Assembly (NCBI GenBank): GCA_021647505.1
Contig: JAKIUN010000005.1
Span: 1 to 33,926, forward strand
From: Gammaproteobacteria bacterium
GTDB taxonomy: Bacteria > Pseudomonadota > Gammaproteobacteria > SZUA-152
Direction: 5' to 3'
DNA length: 33,926 nucleotides
In this document: positions 7,175-15,753 of the stretch, piece after piece
Numbering within the stretch: position 1 is the first letter of the stretch
Layout of the letters: each line of letters starts with the position of its first letter
The notes under the pieces: generated by a model
Told to the model about the DNA's origin: nothing
The model's input: the letters and a program-made list of their open reading frames with translations, nothing else
The model's database searches: none
Program-made: the position numbers and the translations under genes

Positions 7175-10096
7175 ATGAGCAAAATAAGCAAGCCGCATTA
7201 CATGCCTGAGGACAAAGTACCTTTACCTCCCACGGATGCAGAAATATTTACCACTGTCTGTGATTATTGCGTTACCGGTTGTGGTTATAAAGTGTATCGT
7301 TGGCCGGTAGGTAAAGAGGGTGGGCCAACAGCAGATCAGAATGCTTATGGCGCTGATTTTCCAGTATCTATCATGGCTGGTGTCTGGGCCAGTCCAAATC
7401 AACATAACATTGTGTCTGTAAATGGTAAGCCTCACCATGTCACGGTTATTGCTGATAATGAAAACCAGGGGCCTAACCTGGGAGGAGACCACAGTATTCG
7501 TGGTGGAACCATTGCGAAGAAATGTTACAACCCTGACACGCCCACTCGTGACCGCCTGCAATACCCTATGGTTCGTGTCAATGGCGAGTTGCAACGGGTA
7601 TCCTGGGATGATGCCATCGACATCATGGCAGAAGTCTCCAATCATGTGCTTGATAAATATGGCAAGTCTGCATGGGGTATGAAAATGTATTCCTATCAGT
7701 ACTGGGAAAATACCCACGCACTGACAAAGCTTGCATTCCAAGGTATTAAAACACCAGCCTGGGCCGTACATGATCAGCCTACCGGTCATGGTCCTGATAC
7801 ACCGGGAATGGCTGATGCTGGCATTGATAACTTCAGTCCGTGTTATGAGGACTGGAGTTTAGCTGATGTTTTGTTCATTGCAGGGACAGACCTGTTTGAG
7901 TCAAAAACCATTATTTTCAATGACTGGGTTCTTCCAGCAATTCGCCGTGGGATGAAAGTAATTTCTGTTGTCCCGCGCAAGACTACTGGCATTGCTTTTG
8001 CTGAAAAAAATGGTGGCCTATATCTGGAAATTAATCCCGGTACAGACACTCTATTGCTCCATGCCATCTCGAGAATCATTGTTGAAAATGGCTGGGAAGA
8101 TAAGGAATTTGTCAGTAAATGGATCAACAACCGTACTGAAGAGGATAATGAAGTTTTCCAGGCTGATGGTTTTGACGACTACAAGGAATGGATTGTTCGA
8201 TATAAATATGCCGAGCTAGACTATGTGGTTGAGAAAACCGGTATCCCTGCGGATAAAATCCGCTTGGCAGCTGAGTGGATAGCTAAGCCAAATGCAGATG
8301 GTACGCGCAAGAAAACTTCTGTCGGTTTCGAAAAAGGTCTTTACTGGTCAAATAATTACCTGGGTACAGCGGCCATTACAGCGCTTGGTTTGATTTGTGG
8401 TGCAGGTAATCGCCCTGGACAGGTGATTGGCCGTTTCGGTGGTCACCAGCGAGGCATGATGCCAGGAGGAAAATATCCGGCTGCTGAAGCACCAGAAAAA
8501 TTCCCTGGATGGAGAAAACAAGGTATTGATCTAGATCGTTGGGTTGAAGATGGTCGTGCTAAATTTGTCTGGGTCGTTGGCACAACCTGGATCCAAGCTT
8601 CACTGGCCTCAGATCACTTGAGCAGTGTGCTTAAAAAACTGACTCGAGGAAATCCGCATCAGCCAACCAGCCTCGATAAGCAGCACATTATTGATACGTT
8701 CAAAAAACGTGCAGATAGTGGCGGAATGGTATTGGTTGATCAGGATATTTATCCAGTCAAACCGATTGGTACTGAGCATGCGGATATCGTACTACCTGCG
8801 GCGACCTGGGGTGAAGAAAATTTCACCCGCGCCAATGGTGAGCGTCGCATCCGTCTTTATGAGAAATTTTATGACTCTCCTGGAGAGTCATTGCCTGACT
8901 GGAAAATTGCGCAGAAGTTCGCCAAGCGCATGGGTTTCTCAGGTTTCGATTGGAAAGATAGTAACGAAGTATTTGAAGATGCTGCATTCTTTAATAAGGG
9001 TCGGCGTACCAGTTATGTAGCTTTGGTTGAATATGCCCGTGCGCATGACCGTAAAGCGCACGATGTGCTGCGCGAAATGGGCACCACTGGTATTCAAGCA
9101 CCAGTTCGCTGGGAAGATGGCAAACTGGTAGGCACCAAACGGTTACACGATTCAACGCTGAAAACTGGTACGCCTCATGGCCTAACGGTAATCAATCCCG
9201 GGTGGCTACGTAAGTTCAAGACCAAGACAGGCCGCGCGAATCTGCTGAAGGCGCCGTGGGAAATGTTTATGGATTACTGGGAATTCATGAAGCCAGAAGG
9301 TGATGAGCTTTGGGTTACCACGGCCCGGATTAATGAATTTTGGCAATCTGGTTTTGATGACCAGATGCGCCGACCATATCTACAACAGCGCTGGCCTGAC
9401 AACTTCCTAGAAATTCACCCAGATGATGCCAGGGCTCGCAAAATCGAAAGTGGTGACCTTGTACATATATCACATAACAGGATTCCCATTGAGGTGGGTG
9501 GCTACAGCAACTCCGAAGAAGATAAGAAAGTTCGCGGAATTATTCCTCTGCACGCCAATGCGGATCAAGAAACACCTGATTTGCTACAGCAAAGTGTGGA
9601 TGATAATTATACTGGTTCAAAAGGCATTGCGGCTCGTACCATGGATGATGATTCCTTGGAAATAGATGATGAACTGATGAGATTCAGTGATTCCAACATT
9701 TCTCCCAGCGAGAAAAATCATATACCCATGAGCCCTGATCTAGAAGAAAAAGACCCAATCATGGACAACCTGGAGTCTGCCATTGGTCTGAGCTGGGAGG
9801 ATGTCAAGCCTATGACATTTTCAGAAATGCAGAAAAATGGCTACGTCAAATATGTTAGCGCCAGTTTTGAAGCTGTGGCAATTGTGACAGAAAATATAAA
9901 AAAAGGTGTCACGTGTAGTTACTTTAATTTGCCTTCGGGTAAGGGCTCGGCTAATTCACTCGCAGGTCGCATACTCGACCCGATCAGTCAGCGCCCACGC
10001 TTCAAGCTGGCCCGCGGCAGCATTAAAAAAATTGGCGAGTCGAAATACAAGCATTCTTTTGCAGCCATGAGTTTTAAGTCAAGAGCGATACTGTAA
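7175..10096 (+). CDS. Molybdopterin oxidoreductase, AioA/IdrA-like large subunit
   Basis: 973 residues from the ATG at 7175, which has AGAGG at a fitting distance; the GTG at 7166 is too close to that site. Numbering below counts from that GTG. The N-terminal cluster motif is C32-x2-C35-x3-C39 (CDYCVTGCGYKVYRWP), close to arsenite oxidase, which holds a [3Fe-4S] cluster. A Cys120 occurs where AioA has none, two residues beyond the place of its Ser. R423-F-G-G-H427 matches the Arg/His active-site pair of AioA, but the AioA stretch with its other active-site His and Glu is replaced by a Pro/Gly/Asp-rich segment (about 205-225). The cofactor-binding segment TEHADIVLPAATWGEENFTR and the C-terminal SFKSR also match the family. 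The protein is longer than AioA (about 825 residues), mainly through an acidic insertion at about 781-897. The substrate is unknown; calling it arsenite oxidase would be too strong. Confidence 0.8.
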   Translation: MSKISKPHYMPEDKVPLPPTDAEIFTTVCDYCVTGCGYKVYRWPVGKEGGPTADQNAYGADFPVSIMAGVWASPNQHNIVSVNGKPHHVTVIADNENQGPNLGGDHSIRGGTIAKKCYNPDTPTRDRLQYPMVRVNGELQRVSWDDAIDIMAEVSNHVLDKYGKSAWGMKMYSYQYWENTHALTKLAFQGIKTPAWAVHDQPTGHGPDTPGMADAGIDNFSPCYEDWSLADVLFIAGTDLFESKTIIFNDWVLPAIRRGMKVISVVPRKTTGIAFAEKNGGLYLEINPGTDTLLLHAISRIIVENGWEDKEFVSKWINNRTEEDNEVFQADGFDDYKEWIVRYKYAELDYVVEKTGIPADKIRLAAEWIAKPNADGTRKKTSVGFEKGLYWSNNYLGTAAITALGLICGAGNRPGQVIGRFGGHQRGMMPGGKYPAAEAPEKFPGWRKQGIDLDRWVEDGRAKFVWVVGTTWIQASLASDHLSSVLKKLTRGNPHQPTSLDKQHIIDTFKKRADSGGMVLVDQDIYPVKPIGTEHADIVLPAATWGEENFTRANGERRIRLYEKFYDSPGESLPDWKIAQKFAKRMGFSGFDWKDSNEVFEDAAFFNKGRRTSYVALVEYARAHDRKAHDVLREMGTTGIQAPVRWEDGKLVGTKRLHDSTLKTGTPHGLTVINPGWLRKFKTKTGRANLLKAPWEMFMDYWEFMKPEGDELWVTTARINEFWQSGFDDQMRRPYLQQRWPDNFLEIHPDDARARKIESGDLVHISHNRIPIEVGGYSNSEEDKKVRGIIPLHANADQETPDLLQQSVDDNYTGSKGIAARTMDDDSLEIDDELMRFSDSNISPSEKNHIPMSPDLEEKDPIMDNLESAIGLSWEDVKPMTFSEMQKNGYVKYVSASFEAVAIVTENIKKGVTCSYFNLPSGKGSANSLAGRILDPISQRPRFKLARGSIKKIGESKYKHSFAAMSFKSRAIL

Positions 10097-10210
10097 TTGC
10101 TTAATGTCGGTAAATGGTAAAATGTCGAAGACAAACAAGAGTGGAGATTTCTATATAATGCTGCTGTCATATCGCTGTAATAGTGCTTCTGTTCTTGTTA
10201 GGGAGTAAAT

Positions 10211-10660
10211 ATGAAAAATCAAAAACCAGTCTGTTTTTTAGTCGCACTATTCTTCACCATACATCATGGTGTAGCAATGACTGAAGATGAAGTAAACATA
10301 AACCTAGCAGATGATATAGAAATGCCGGATACGTTGTTGCAAACAACTGATCCGGAAAAACAAAAAAACCGTTATAGAGAAGAGGAAATTGTCATCTCCG
10401 AAGACGGCGCCAAGGATAGTGCCATTGTCAAGCCAGATCCACTTGAAGCTGATTTTGACGATAAAGAAAAAAAATCTGACACGTCGAAAGATATCGAACT
10501 GAAGTCAGAAGGCGTCACAAAAGAAAATAAATCCATCGAGCACCCTGATCGGTTATTAAAAACAACCAAGGATAAGAGTGATATACAAAATAACAATAAC
10601 AAGCAAAGTCCGTATGACGACCTGGAAATTCCTGACCCTTTGTTGGATAACATAAATTAA
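10211..10660 (+). CDS. Small acidic secreted protein with repeated PD-x-LL motif (unknown function)
   Basis: 149 residues; I do not recognise the family. Residues 1-22 look like a signal peptide (MKNQKPVCFLVALFFTIHHG...VA). The remainder is strongly charged, rich in Asp, Glu and Lys, with no Cys after the leader and no obvious folded domain. Three spaced copies of a short motif occur: IEMPDTLLQTTD, IEHPDRLLKTTKD and LEIPDPLLDNI, the last ending the protein; VKPDPLEADF is a weaker fourth. It lies 114 bases after the molybdoenzyme and 103 before the porin, all on one strand, with AGGGAG upstream of the ATG. It may be a periplasmic linker or binding partner for neighbouring proteins, which is inference only. 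Confidence 0.65.
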   Translation: MKNQKPVCFLVALFFTIHHGVAMTEDEVNINLADDIEMPDTLLQTTDPEKQKNRYREEEIVISEDGAKDSAIVKPDPLEADFDDKEKKSDTSKDIELKSEGVTKENKSIEHPDRLLKTTKDKSDIQNNNNKQSPYDDLEIPDPLLDNIN

Positions 10661-10763
10661 TTCTTGGCGGTAGGTTTGTTGAAAGGTAATGGTTCCGGTG
10701 GTTTTATAAAAAAATATAAATATCAAAAAAATGTGTACTTTGCTGTAAAAACTTAGAGGTGAA

Positions 10764-11831
10764 ATGATGAGGAAATTTGCTGTTCCACTCGCTATTGGGT
10801 TATCACTGAGCATATCTAGCGTGCCTGTTTTGGCTAAATCAACTATTGGGGGTATCGTGTTTTTAAATACGTATGTCGATGATTCGACAGATAATCTGAC
10901 GCTGGCCAACGCGGGAAATTCTCGTTTGCGAATTAAATGGTCAAATGAAGATAGCGTCAGCATGTATTATGAATTCGCCATAAAAGGGGGGGGTAACAGT
11001 GTGCGTCATGCCTATGGTAAATGGGATTTCAGTGAAACTGGACAAATTTTGGCAGGTGTGACATCAACACCCTTTGCGCCACTGAACCCGTCTGTAGCCA
11101 TGGTTAACAATTCCGGCAATGGGTATGGCAATGTGAACCCTGGTCGTCCCTCTCAGATCCGTTATACCTATAAGTTTTTAAATCGTAATGGCGCGCTGGC
11201 ATTTGCCTTAATTGACCCCAATGCAGGTGGTGAAGTGGCAGGTGGGACAGGGATTAGAAAAAGCTCATTACCTCGTCTTGATGTCGGTATGGCATACAGA
11301 ACCTTTAATTGGCAAATATTCCCTAGCCTATATGTCCATAAGCAGAGTTTTTCTGATGGATATGATTCGCTAATATCGAGTGCGTTTGCGCTGGGTTTCA
11401 AGACAGCTAGAGGCCCGTTTACTCTAAGCGGGGAAATTGGTTCAGGCAAGAATTGGGGTAATACCAAAATGTCTGTGAGCGGTTCAACAAACTCTACAGC
11501 GGGTGCACAGGCAGTTGCTTTGTATGCGGGTACCAGCAAAAGTAAAGACGTTGACAACATGGGTTACTGGCTTGATGTGGGTTACCGCTTTACTGGAGGG
11601 GAAACCAAAGGCTCTGTTCACTTCATTTATGGCAGTATGAGTAGCGAAGCGGGCGCTGGTGTTGACTCCGAAAGCAGTATGCTGGGCATCAGTGTGCCGA
11701 TTGATCTGCCTTACATTGCTCGTGGATTCCGTATTCGTCCAGAGCTATTTACCTTTACGGATAAAGACAATGTAGCAAATACAGATCGTGATCGTACCAT
11801 TGCAGGTGTTCAGCTCCAATTTACCTTCTAG
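10764..11831 (+). CDS. Outer-membrane porin of the molybdoenzyme cluster
   Basis: 355 residues. Signal peptide at about 1-24 (MRKFAVPLAIGLSLSISSVPVLA). The mature protein is a run of amphipathic strands, including RLRIKWSNEDSVSMYYEFAI, with Gly/Ser/Asn-rich loops, and it ends GVQLQFTF with a terminal Phe, as expected for a porin-like barrel. GAGGTGA precedes two adjacent ATG codons (10764 and 10767). It is not obviously similar to the porin at 472-1482. Its position after the Rieske/Mo genes suggests that it admits the substrate or releases the product of that enzyme, but this is inferred from context alone. Confidence 0.75.
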   Translation: MMRKFAVPLAIGLSLSISSVPVLAKSTIGGIVFLNTYVDDSTDNLTLANAGNSRLRIKWSNEDSVSMYYEFAIKGGGNSVRHAYGKWDFSETGQILAGVTSTPFAPLNPSVAMVNNSGNGYGNVNPGRPSQIRYTYKFLNRNGALAFALIDPNAGGEVAGGTGIRKSSLPRLDVGMAYRTFNWQIFPSLYVHKQSFSDGYDSLISSAFALGFKTARGPFTLSGEIGSGKNWGNTKMSVSGSTNSTAGAQAVALYAGTSKSKDVDNMGYWLDVGYRFTGGETKGSVHFIYGSMSSEAGAGVDSESSMLGISVPIDLPYIARGFRIRPELFTFTDKDNVANTDRDRTIAGVQLQFTF

Positions 11832-12355
11832 GCGGTGGTTAAAAAACTCTGCTTTTTGGCCGTCTGTATGTCGGCACGGGAGGCTTCGTAAAACTGTATG
11901 AGACTCCGGTATAGTTTCCCGTTTCAGTCATTGATTGGAGCGATGGGTTTATTTTATGGGCTCAAGCGTGCCAAGCCCAATGGTTTAGAGTATGGCAGAG
12001 TTGGTGTGGATAGTTTTTATGGGAAAACTGCCTGACAGGCTTACCCATATCGCAGGGATTGGCAAGCACGGGATTATCGCGACCGATGCAACATACCAAA
12101 AAGAGTCGTGCCATTTTAACGAGTAAAGCCGTTAATACTGTTGTCCGTGTGTACGATATTTGTATCAAAATGTAACCTGCCGAGTGACATGAGGCCGTGT
12201 GCATGGTCAAGCAATGTGCGGTGCGTATTGACGGCGAACGGGTCGAAGACTGCTTTGCTCCCTGGTGGATAGGTGCCGTTTCGCAGACATCAGCGTAGCT
12301 TGAGAAAATCTGGAGCGGGCCATATTCGCGATGGCTGTAGGGAAGAGCGTCAATC
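11832..12355. other. Intergenic region after the molybdoenzyme cluster
   Basis: About 520 bases without a convincing gene. Short open stretches exist on both strands (for example minus 11962-12210), but none shows a ribosome site, signal peptide or known motif. Base composition returns to GC-rich towards the right, so the border of the A+T-rich cluster lies in this region. Confidence 0.45.
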
Positions 12356-12423
12356 TGTGGGAGCGGCTTCAGCCGCGAAGAAAGCCGGCTATAATCTGCT
12401 TCGCGGCTGAAGCCGCTCCCACA
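12356..12423. repeat. REP-type palindrome
   Basis: Perfect 25-bp arms at 12356-12380 and 12399-12423, beginning TGTGGGAGCGGCTTCAGCCG, around an 18-base loop. This is a typical gammaproteobacterial REP sequence. It is a close relative of the palindrome at 19251-19312 and sits just beyond the stop codon of the LON-domain gene. Confidence 0.85.
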
Positions 12424-12436
12424 CTAGTGTGATGCA

Positions 12437-13024
12437 TCAGTGAATCTCCAGATCCAGGAGTAGGGCTGAAAGCCGCTCCAGGCGTTGGATTGGGTCATCT
12501 AACTGTAAAAAATATTGTTTCTGTTCCAGCCGGATGGGCAGCAGCTCCGACAGCCGGCTGCTGACCCAGCTGGCGTCATCATAGTGTTTTTGCATGTTGA
12601 TGAAGGGTTGATCCAGCTGTTCCAGCAGGCTGCGCAGTACGTCGGCGGCGCTGCGGTATTGCGATGGCAGGGGTGAGCTGGGTTCGTTCTCCAGTAATTC
12701 GACGTTGGCCATGGTGAGCTGGTTGGCCTGCACTTTCCGTGAAATGATGCGGAAGCGTTGTTGACCGCGTGCGGTGATGCCCAGCAGGCCGTCCGGGTGC
12801 TGGTTGAAATAGACGATTTCACTGAGGGTGCCGGTGTCGAAGGTATCGGCTGCCTGACCCACCTCGGAGCCTTCACGGATCAGGGTGACGCCGAAACCAT
12901 GTCCGGCCTTCATGCATTGGCTGACCATGTCGAGATAGCGCGGCTCGAAGATGCGCAGTGGCAGGGTGCCACCGGGAAACAGCACCGTGTGCAGTGGGAA
13001 AATGGGAATGGTGATGATGCTCAT
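12437..13024 (-). CDS. LON peptidase substrate-binding domain protein
   Basis: 195 residues, essentially one Lon N-terminal domain: it begins IPIFPLHTVLFPGGTLPLRIFEPRYLDMV, the hallmark of the family, and continues with GFGVTLIREG and GLLGITARGQQRFRI. There is no ATPase or protease domain, so it is a stand-alone substrate-binding-like protein rather than Lon itself; its role is poorly known. Its ATG overlaps the ubiX stop codon (ATGA), making it the last gene of the mpl-ubiX operon. Confidence 0.85.
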   Translation of the reverse strand: MSIITIPIFPLHTVLFPGGTLPLRIFEPRYLDMVSQCMKAGHGFGVTLIREGSEVGQAADTFDTGTLSEIVYFNQHPDGLLGITARGQQRFRIISRKVQANQLTMANVELLENEPSSPLPSQYRSAADVLRSLLEQLDQPFINMQKHYDDASWVSSRLSELLPIRLEQKQYFLQLDDPIQRLERLSALLLDLEIH

Positions 13025-13632
13025 TGTGGTTCTCCCCAGCGGGGAATCAGGGAGTGTTTGATGTGTAATTGATCCAGTATTCGCGCCACCAGGAAGTCGG
13101 TGAGTTCTTCGATCGTCGCCGGTTGGTGATAGAAGCCCGGGCTGGCGGGCATGATAACGACGCCTTCGCGTGACAGTTTGAGCATGTTTTCAAGGTGGAT
13201 GCTGGAAACGGGTGTTTCGCGGTGTACCAGGATCAGCTGGCGGCGCTCTTTGAGCATCACGTCGGCGGCGCGCTCGATGAGGTCGCGGCTGGCGCCATTG
13301 GCGACCGAGGACAGGGTGGCCGAGGAACAGGGGCAGATAACCATTGCGCGGGCGGTGTTGGAACCGCTGGCCACCGGTGACATCCATTGGTCACGCCCAA
13401 AGACGTGGAGCTGAGCATCTGCGGCGTCGAAATATTCGCTGAGAAATATCTGTTGTTCATCGACCCGCCCTGGCAAGTCGAGGTCGGTTTCGGTGGCGAT
13501 GACCACCTGCGCCGGCTGCGAAATCATTAGATACACTTCGCGTTCCGCGCCCAGCAGGCATTCCAGCAGGCGCAGGCCGTACTGGGCGCCGGAGGCGCCG
13601 GTGATGGCGAGGATGATGCGGTCGGAATTCAT
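13021..13632 (-). CDS. ubiX: Flavin prenyltransferase UbiX
   Basis: 203 residues from the ATG at 13632, which places TGASGAQYG near the N-terminus as in the family. An ATG at 13653 has a GA-rich ribosome site but would overlap mpl by 17 bases. Family signatures are ITGASGAQYGLRLLE (flavin-binding), ADVMLKERRQLILVHRETP and IMPASPGFYHQP. UbiX joins dimethylallyl phosphate to FMN to make the prenylated flavin used by the decarboxylase UbiD in ubiquinone synthesis. It lies between mpl and the LON-domain gene and overlaps the latter by four bases. Confidence 0.92.
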   Translation of the reverse strand: MNSDRIILAITGASGAQYGLRLLECLLGAEREVYLMISQPAQVVIATETDLDLPGRVDEQQIFLSEYFDAADAQLHVFGRDQWMSPVASGSNTARAMVICPCSSATLSSVANGASRDLIERAADVMLKERRQLILVHRETPVSSIHLENMLKLSREGVVIMPASPGFYHQPATIEELTDFLVARILDQLHIKHSLIPRWGEPQ

Positions 13633-13636
13633 TACG

Positions 13637-15055
13637 TTAACTGCCTGTTTCATCTACCCCCTCTCCCTGAGGGAGAGGGGACTGTTTGGTGTCTTCGTTA
13701 TTGCCTTTCCGTATGCCCAACAAATGTAGCAGCTTTTCGTGCAGCCCCCCAAAGGCGCCGTTGCTCATGATCACTACGTGGTCACCGCAGCGGGCAGTCT
13801 CGGCGATGTGCACGGCCAGCCGGTCGATATCATCGAAGACCTGCGCCGTACCCAGCGTACGGGTTACGCTGTTGAGGTTCCAGTTCAGCCCGGTGGGCTG
13901 GTAGAGCAGAATGTCGTCTGCCTCGCTCAGTGCCGGGCCGAGGGTGTCGCGATGGATGCCAAGGCGCATGGTGTTGGAGCGTGGTTCCAATACGGCGAGG
14001 ATACGGGCCGATCCGACCCGTGCGCGCAGCCCGGCGAGGGTGGTGGTGATGGCCGTGGGATGGTGGGCGAAATCGTCGTAGACGGTGACGCCGCCGATCT
14101 CGCCACGCATTTCCATACGCCGCTTGGGTGACTGGAAGTGACCCAGTGCCTCGGTCGCGTATTTTGTCGGTACGCCGGCGTGACGGGCACCGGCGATAGC
14201 GGCGAGGGCGTTTTGTACGTTGTGCTGGCCGAGCAGATCCCACTGCACGCGGCCTTGGCTGTCGTCGCCGAAGAAGACCTCGAAGTCGCTGCCGTCGGGG
14301 GTGTTCAGTCGGGCATGCCAGCCGGTTTTAGCGAGGGGCTCCCGTGGAGTCCAGTAGCCCATCTCCAGCACTGCGGCGATATGTGGATCATCGTCCGGGG
14401 CGATGATCAGGCCATTGCCGGGCACTGTACGCAGCAGGTGGTGGAATTGGCGCTCGATGGCCTCAATGTTGGGAAAGATGTCGGCATGGTCGTATTCAAG
14501 ATTGTTCAATATCACCGTGCGTGGGCGGTAGTGGACGAATTTGGAGCGCTTGTCGAAGAAGGCGGTGTCGTATTCGTCCGCCTCGACGACGAAGAAGGGC
14601 GCTTTGCCCATGCGCGCCGAGAGGCCGAAGTTGCGTGGCACGCCACCGATGAGAAAGCCCGGCGCGAGACCGGCATCTTCGAGTATCCATGCCAGCATGG
14701 ACGCGGTGGTGGTCTTGCCGTGGGTGCCGGCTACCGCCAATACCCAGCGATCCGTCAGCAGGTGTTCGGCGAGAAAGGCCGGGCCGGAGGTGTAGTGCAG
14801 GCTGCCGTCGAGCACCGCCTCCACCATCGGATTGCCGCGTGACAGGGCGTTGCCTATGACGACCAAATCGGGTGGTGATTTCCACTGTGCAGGGTCGAAG
14901 CCTTCGCTGAGTTCGATGCCGGCCTCGGCCAGTTGGGTGCTCATGGGTGGGTAGACGTTCTGATCCGAGCCGCTCACGGTCAGCCCCATTTCCCGGGCCA
15001 ACAAGGCGATGCCGCCCATGAAAGTGCCGCAGATACCGAGGATATGGATGTGCAT
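13637..15055 (-). CDS. mpl: UDP-N-acetylmuramate:L-alanyl-gamma-D-glutamyl-meso-diaminopimelate ligase Mpl
   Basis: 472 residues from the ATG at 15055. The frame stays open further upstream, but that extension is the neighbouring gene read in another frame. It starts MHIHILGICGTFMGGIALLA, has the ATP loop AGTHGKTTTASMLAW at about 110, VVEADEYDTAFFDKRSKFVH and the NNLEYDHADIFP motif of Mur ligases, close to MurC but with the Mpl-type N-terminus. Mpl reattaches the recycled murein tripeptide to UDP-MurNAc in the cytoplasm. The last dozen residues (SPLPQGEGVDE...) are encoded by a repeat hairpin, so the C-terminus is slightly longer than usual. Confidence 0.92.
   Translation of the reverse strand: MHIHILGICGTFMGGIALLAREMGLTVSGSDQNVYPPMSTQLAEAGIELSEGFDPAQWKSPPDLVVIGNALSRGNPMVEAVLDGSLHYTSGPAFLAEHLLTDRWVLAVAGTHGKTTTASMLAWILEDAGLAPGFLIGGVPRNFGLSARMGKAPFFVVEADEYDTAFFDKRSKFVHYRPRTVILNNLEYDHADIFPNIEAIERQFHHLLRTVPGNGLIIAPDDDPHIAAVLEMGYWTPREPLAKTGWHARLNTPDGSDFEVFFGDDSQGRVQWDLLGQHNVQNALAAIAGARHAGVPTKYATEALGHFQSPKRRMEMRGEIGGVTVYDDFAHHPTAITTTLAGLRARVGSARILAVLEPRSNTMRLGIHRDTLGPALSEADDILLYQPTGLNWNLNSVTRTLGTAQVFDDIDRLAVHIAETARCGDHVVIMSNGAFGGLHEKLLHLLGIRKGNNEDTKQSPLPQGEGVDETGS
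13658..13680. repeat. Short GA/CT hairpin repeat at the mpl end
   Basis: 11-bp arms CCCCTCTCCCT and AGGGAGAGGGG meet around a single base. This dispersed hairpin type lies inside the 3-prime end of mpl and directly upstream of ubiX, so it adds a low-complexity tail to Mpl and may hide or supply a ribosome site. Confidence 0.6.
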
Positions 15056-15069
15056 AGTGTTTGTTTTCA

Positions 15070-15579
15070 CTAGGTTCCCGCGATGTACAGTGTGCTCATG
15101 ACGCGGAGGGAGAGATACATGTAAAACAGGGCCACGCCCGAGGCGGCCCACATCGTGATGCCCAGGGCGCGGTGCAGGATATGACCAATGACCATGATAT
15201 TCCAGATCACCAAGCCGAGTAGCAACAGTGGCAGGCTGCTGCTCTGTCCCTCCGGCAGGCCCTGCAGAAAGGTAAGTAGTGGCCAGGCCACGAGGCCGAA
15301 CAGGATGCCGATGCCGGCCAAGGCAGTGTAGGTTTGGGTGAAACGCGGTGTCTTGCCGGTGATCCACAGGCTGAACCAGGCCAGGGCCGCCAGCATGAGC
15401 GTATCGACCGTCGCCGACAGTATCGCCATGCCCAGCGGCAGCTCCAGCAGTGACATCGCCAGGCCGATGGCGAAATAGCCGGCGGCGGTGAGCATCATCA
15501 GAAAGTGGGAACAGGGCAGATCCTGGGGTGTGCCGCGTAGGCGGCAGAGATCGATGAACAGCAGGAGCAGGGTGGTCAT
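15070..15579 (-). CDS. Inner-membrane protein of unknown function upstream of mpl
   Basis: 169 residues with about four to five hydrophobic helices, among them LMMLTAAGYFAIGLAMSLLE, AILSATVDTLMLAALAWFSL, TALAGIGILFGLVAWPLL and LPLLLLGLVIWNIMVIGHIL. The N-terminus contains LCRLRGTPQDLPCS, which reads as a cytoplasmic loop with two Cys. No catalytic motif is visible. It ends 14 bases before the mpl start, so it probably shares that transcript. The function is not recognised. Confidence 0.7.
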   Translation of the reverse strand: MTTLLLLFIDLCRLRGTPQDLPCSHFLMMLTAAGYFAIGLAMSLLELPLGMAILSATVDTLMLAALAWFSLWITGKTPRFTQTYTALAGIGILFGLVAWPLLTFLQGLPEGQSSSLPLLLLGLVIWNIMVIGHILHRALGITMWAASGVALFYMYLSLRVMSTLYIAGT

Positions 15580-15753
15580 AGCGGGTTGTTTTTCTTCATC
15601 TTGTTTTATCGATACGCCTGCGGTGCCGTGGGTGTTATGTTTACTATCAATCGCTTGCGCCCTTTTTTAAGGCCTGTTCGCCCTCGGCACTGCAATTTTT
15701 CGCAAGGCTAATCCGCCTGTAGGGCCAGAGGTTGCAAGATTAGGATGCGCCCC
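15580..15753. other. Intergenic region left of the rnd-proximal element
   Basis: About 170 bases separate the divergent membrane-protein gene from the palindromic element. With that element the whole gap to rnd is 392 bases. No gene is seen here; promoters for both directions should lie in it. Confidence 0.4.

Noticed and set aside
7175-10096. Straight assignment as arsenite oxidase AioA
   Set aside because: The cluster motif and overall layout match, but several active-site positions differ, the protein is about 150 residues longer and no aio-type cytochrome or regulator is adjacent. Iodate reductase was also not adopted because idrP-type peroxidase genes are absent.
11962-12210. 82-codon minus-strand frame after the second porin, and short plus-strand stretches overlapping it
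   Set aside because: No ribosome site, family motif or consistent composition. A possible transposase remnant on the plus strand was considered, but nothing recognisable could be read.
15056-15367. N-terminal extension of Mpl by 104 codons
   Set aside because: The extension lies over the membrane-protein gene in another frame. MHIHILGICG is the normal Mpl start and has the right distance to the upstream gene.
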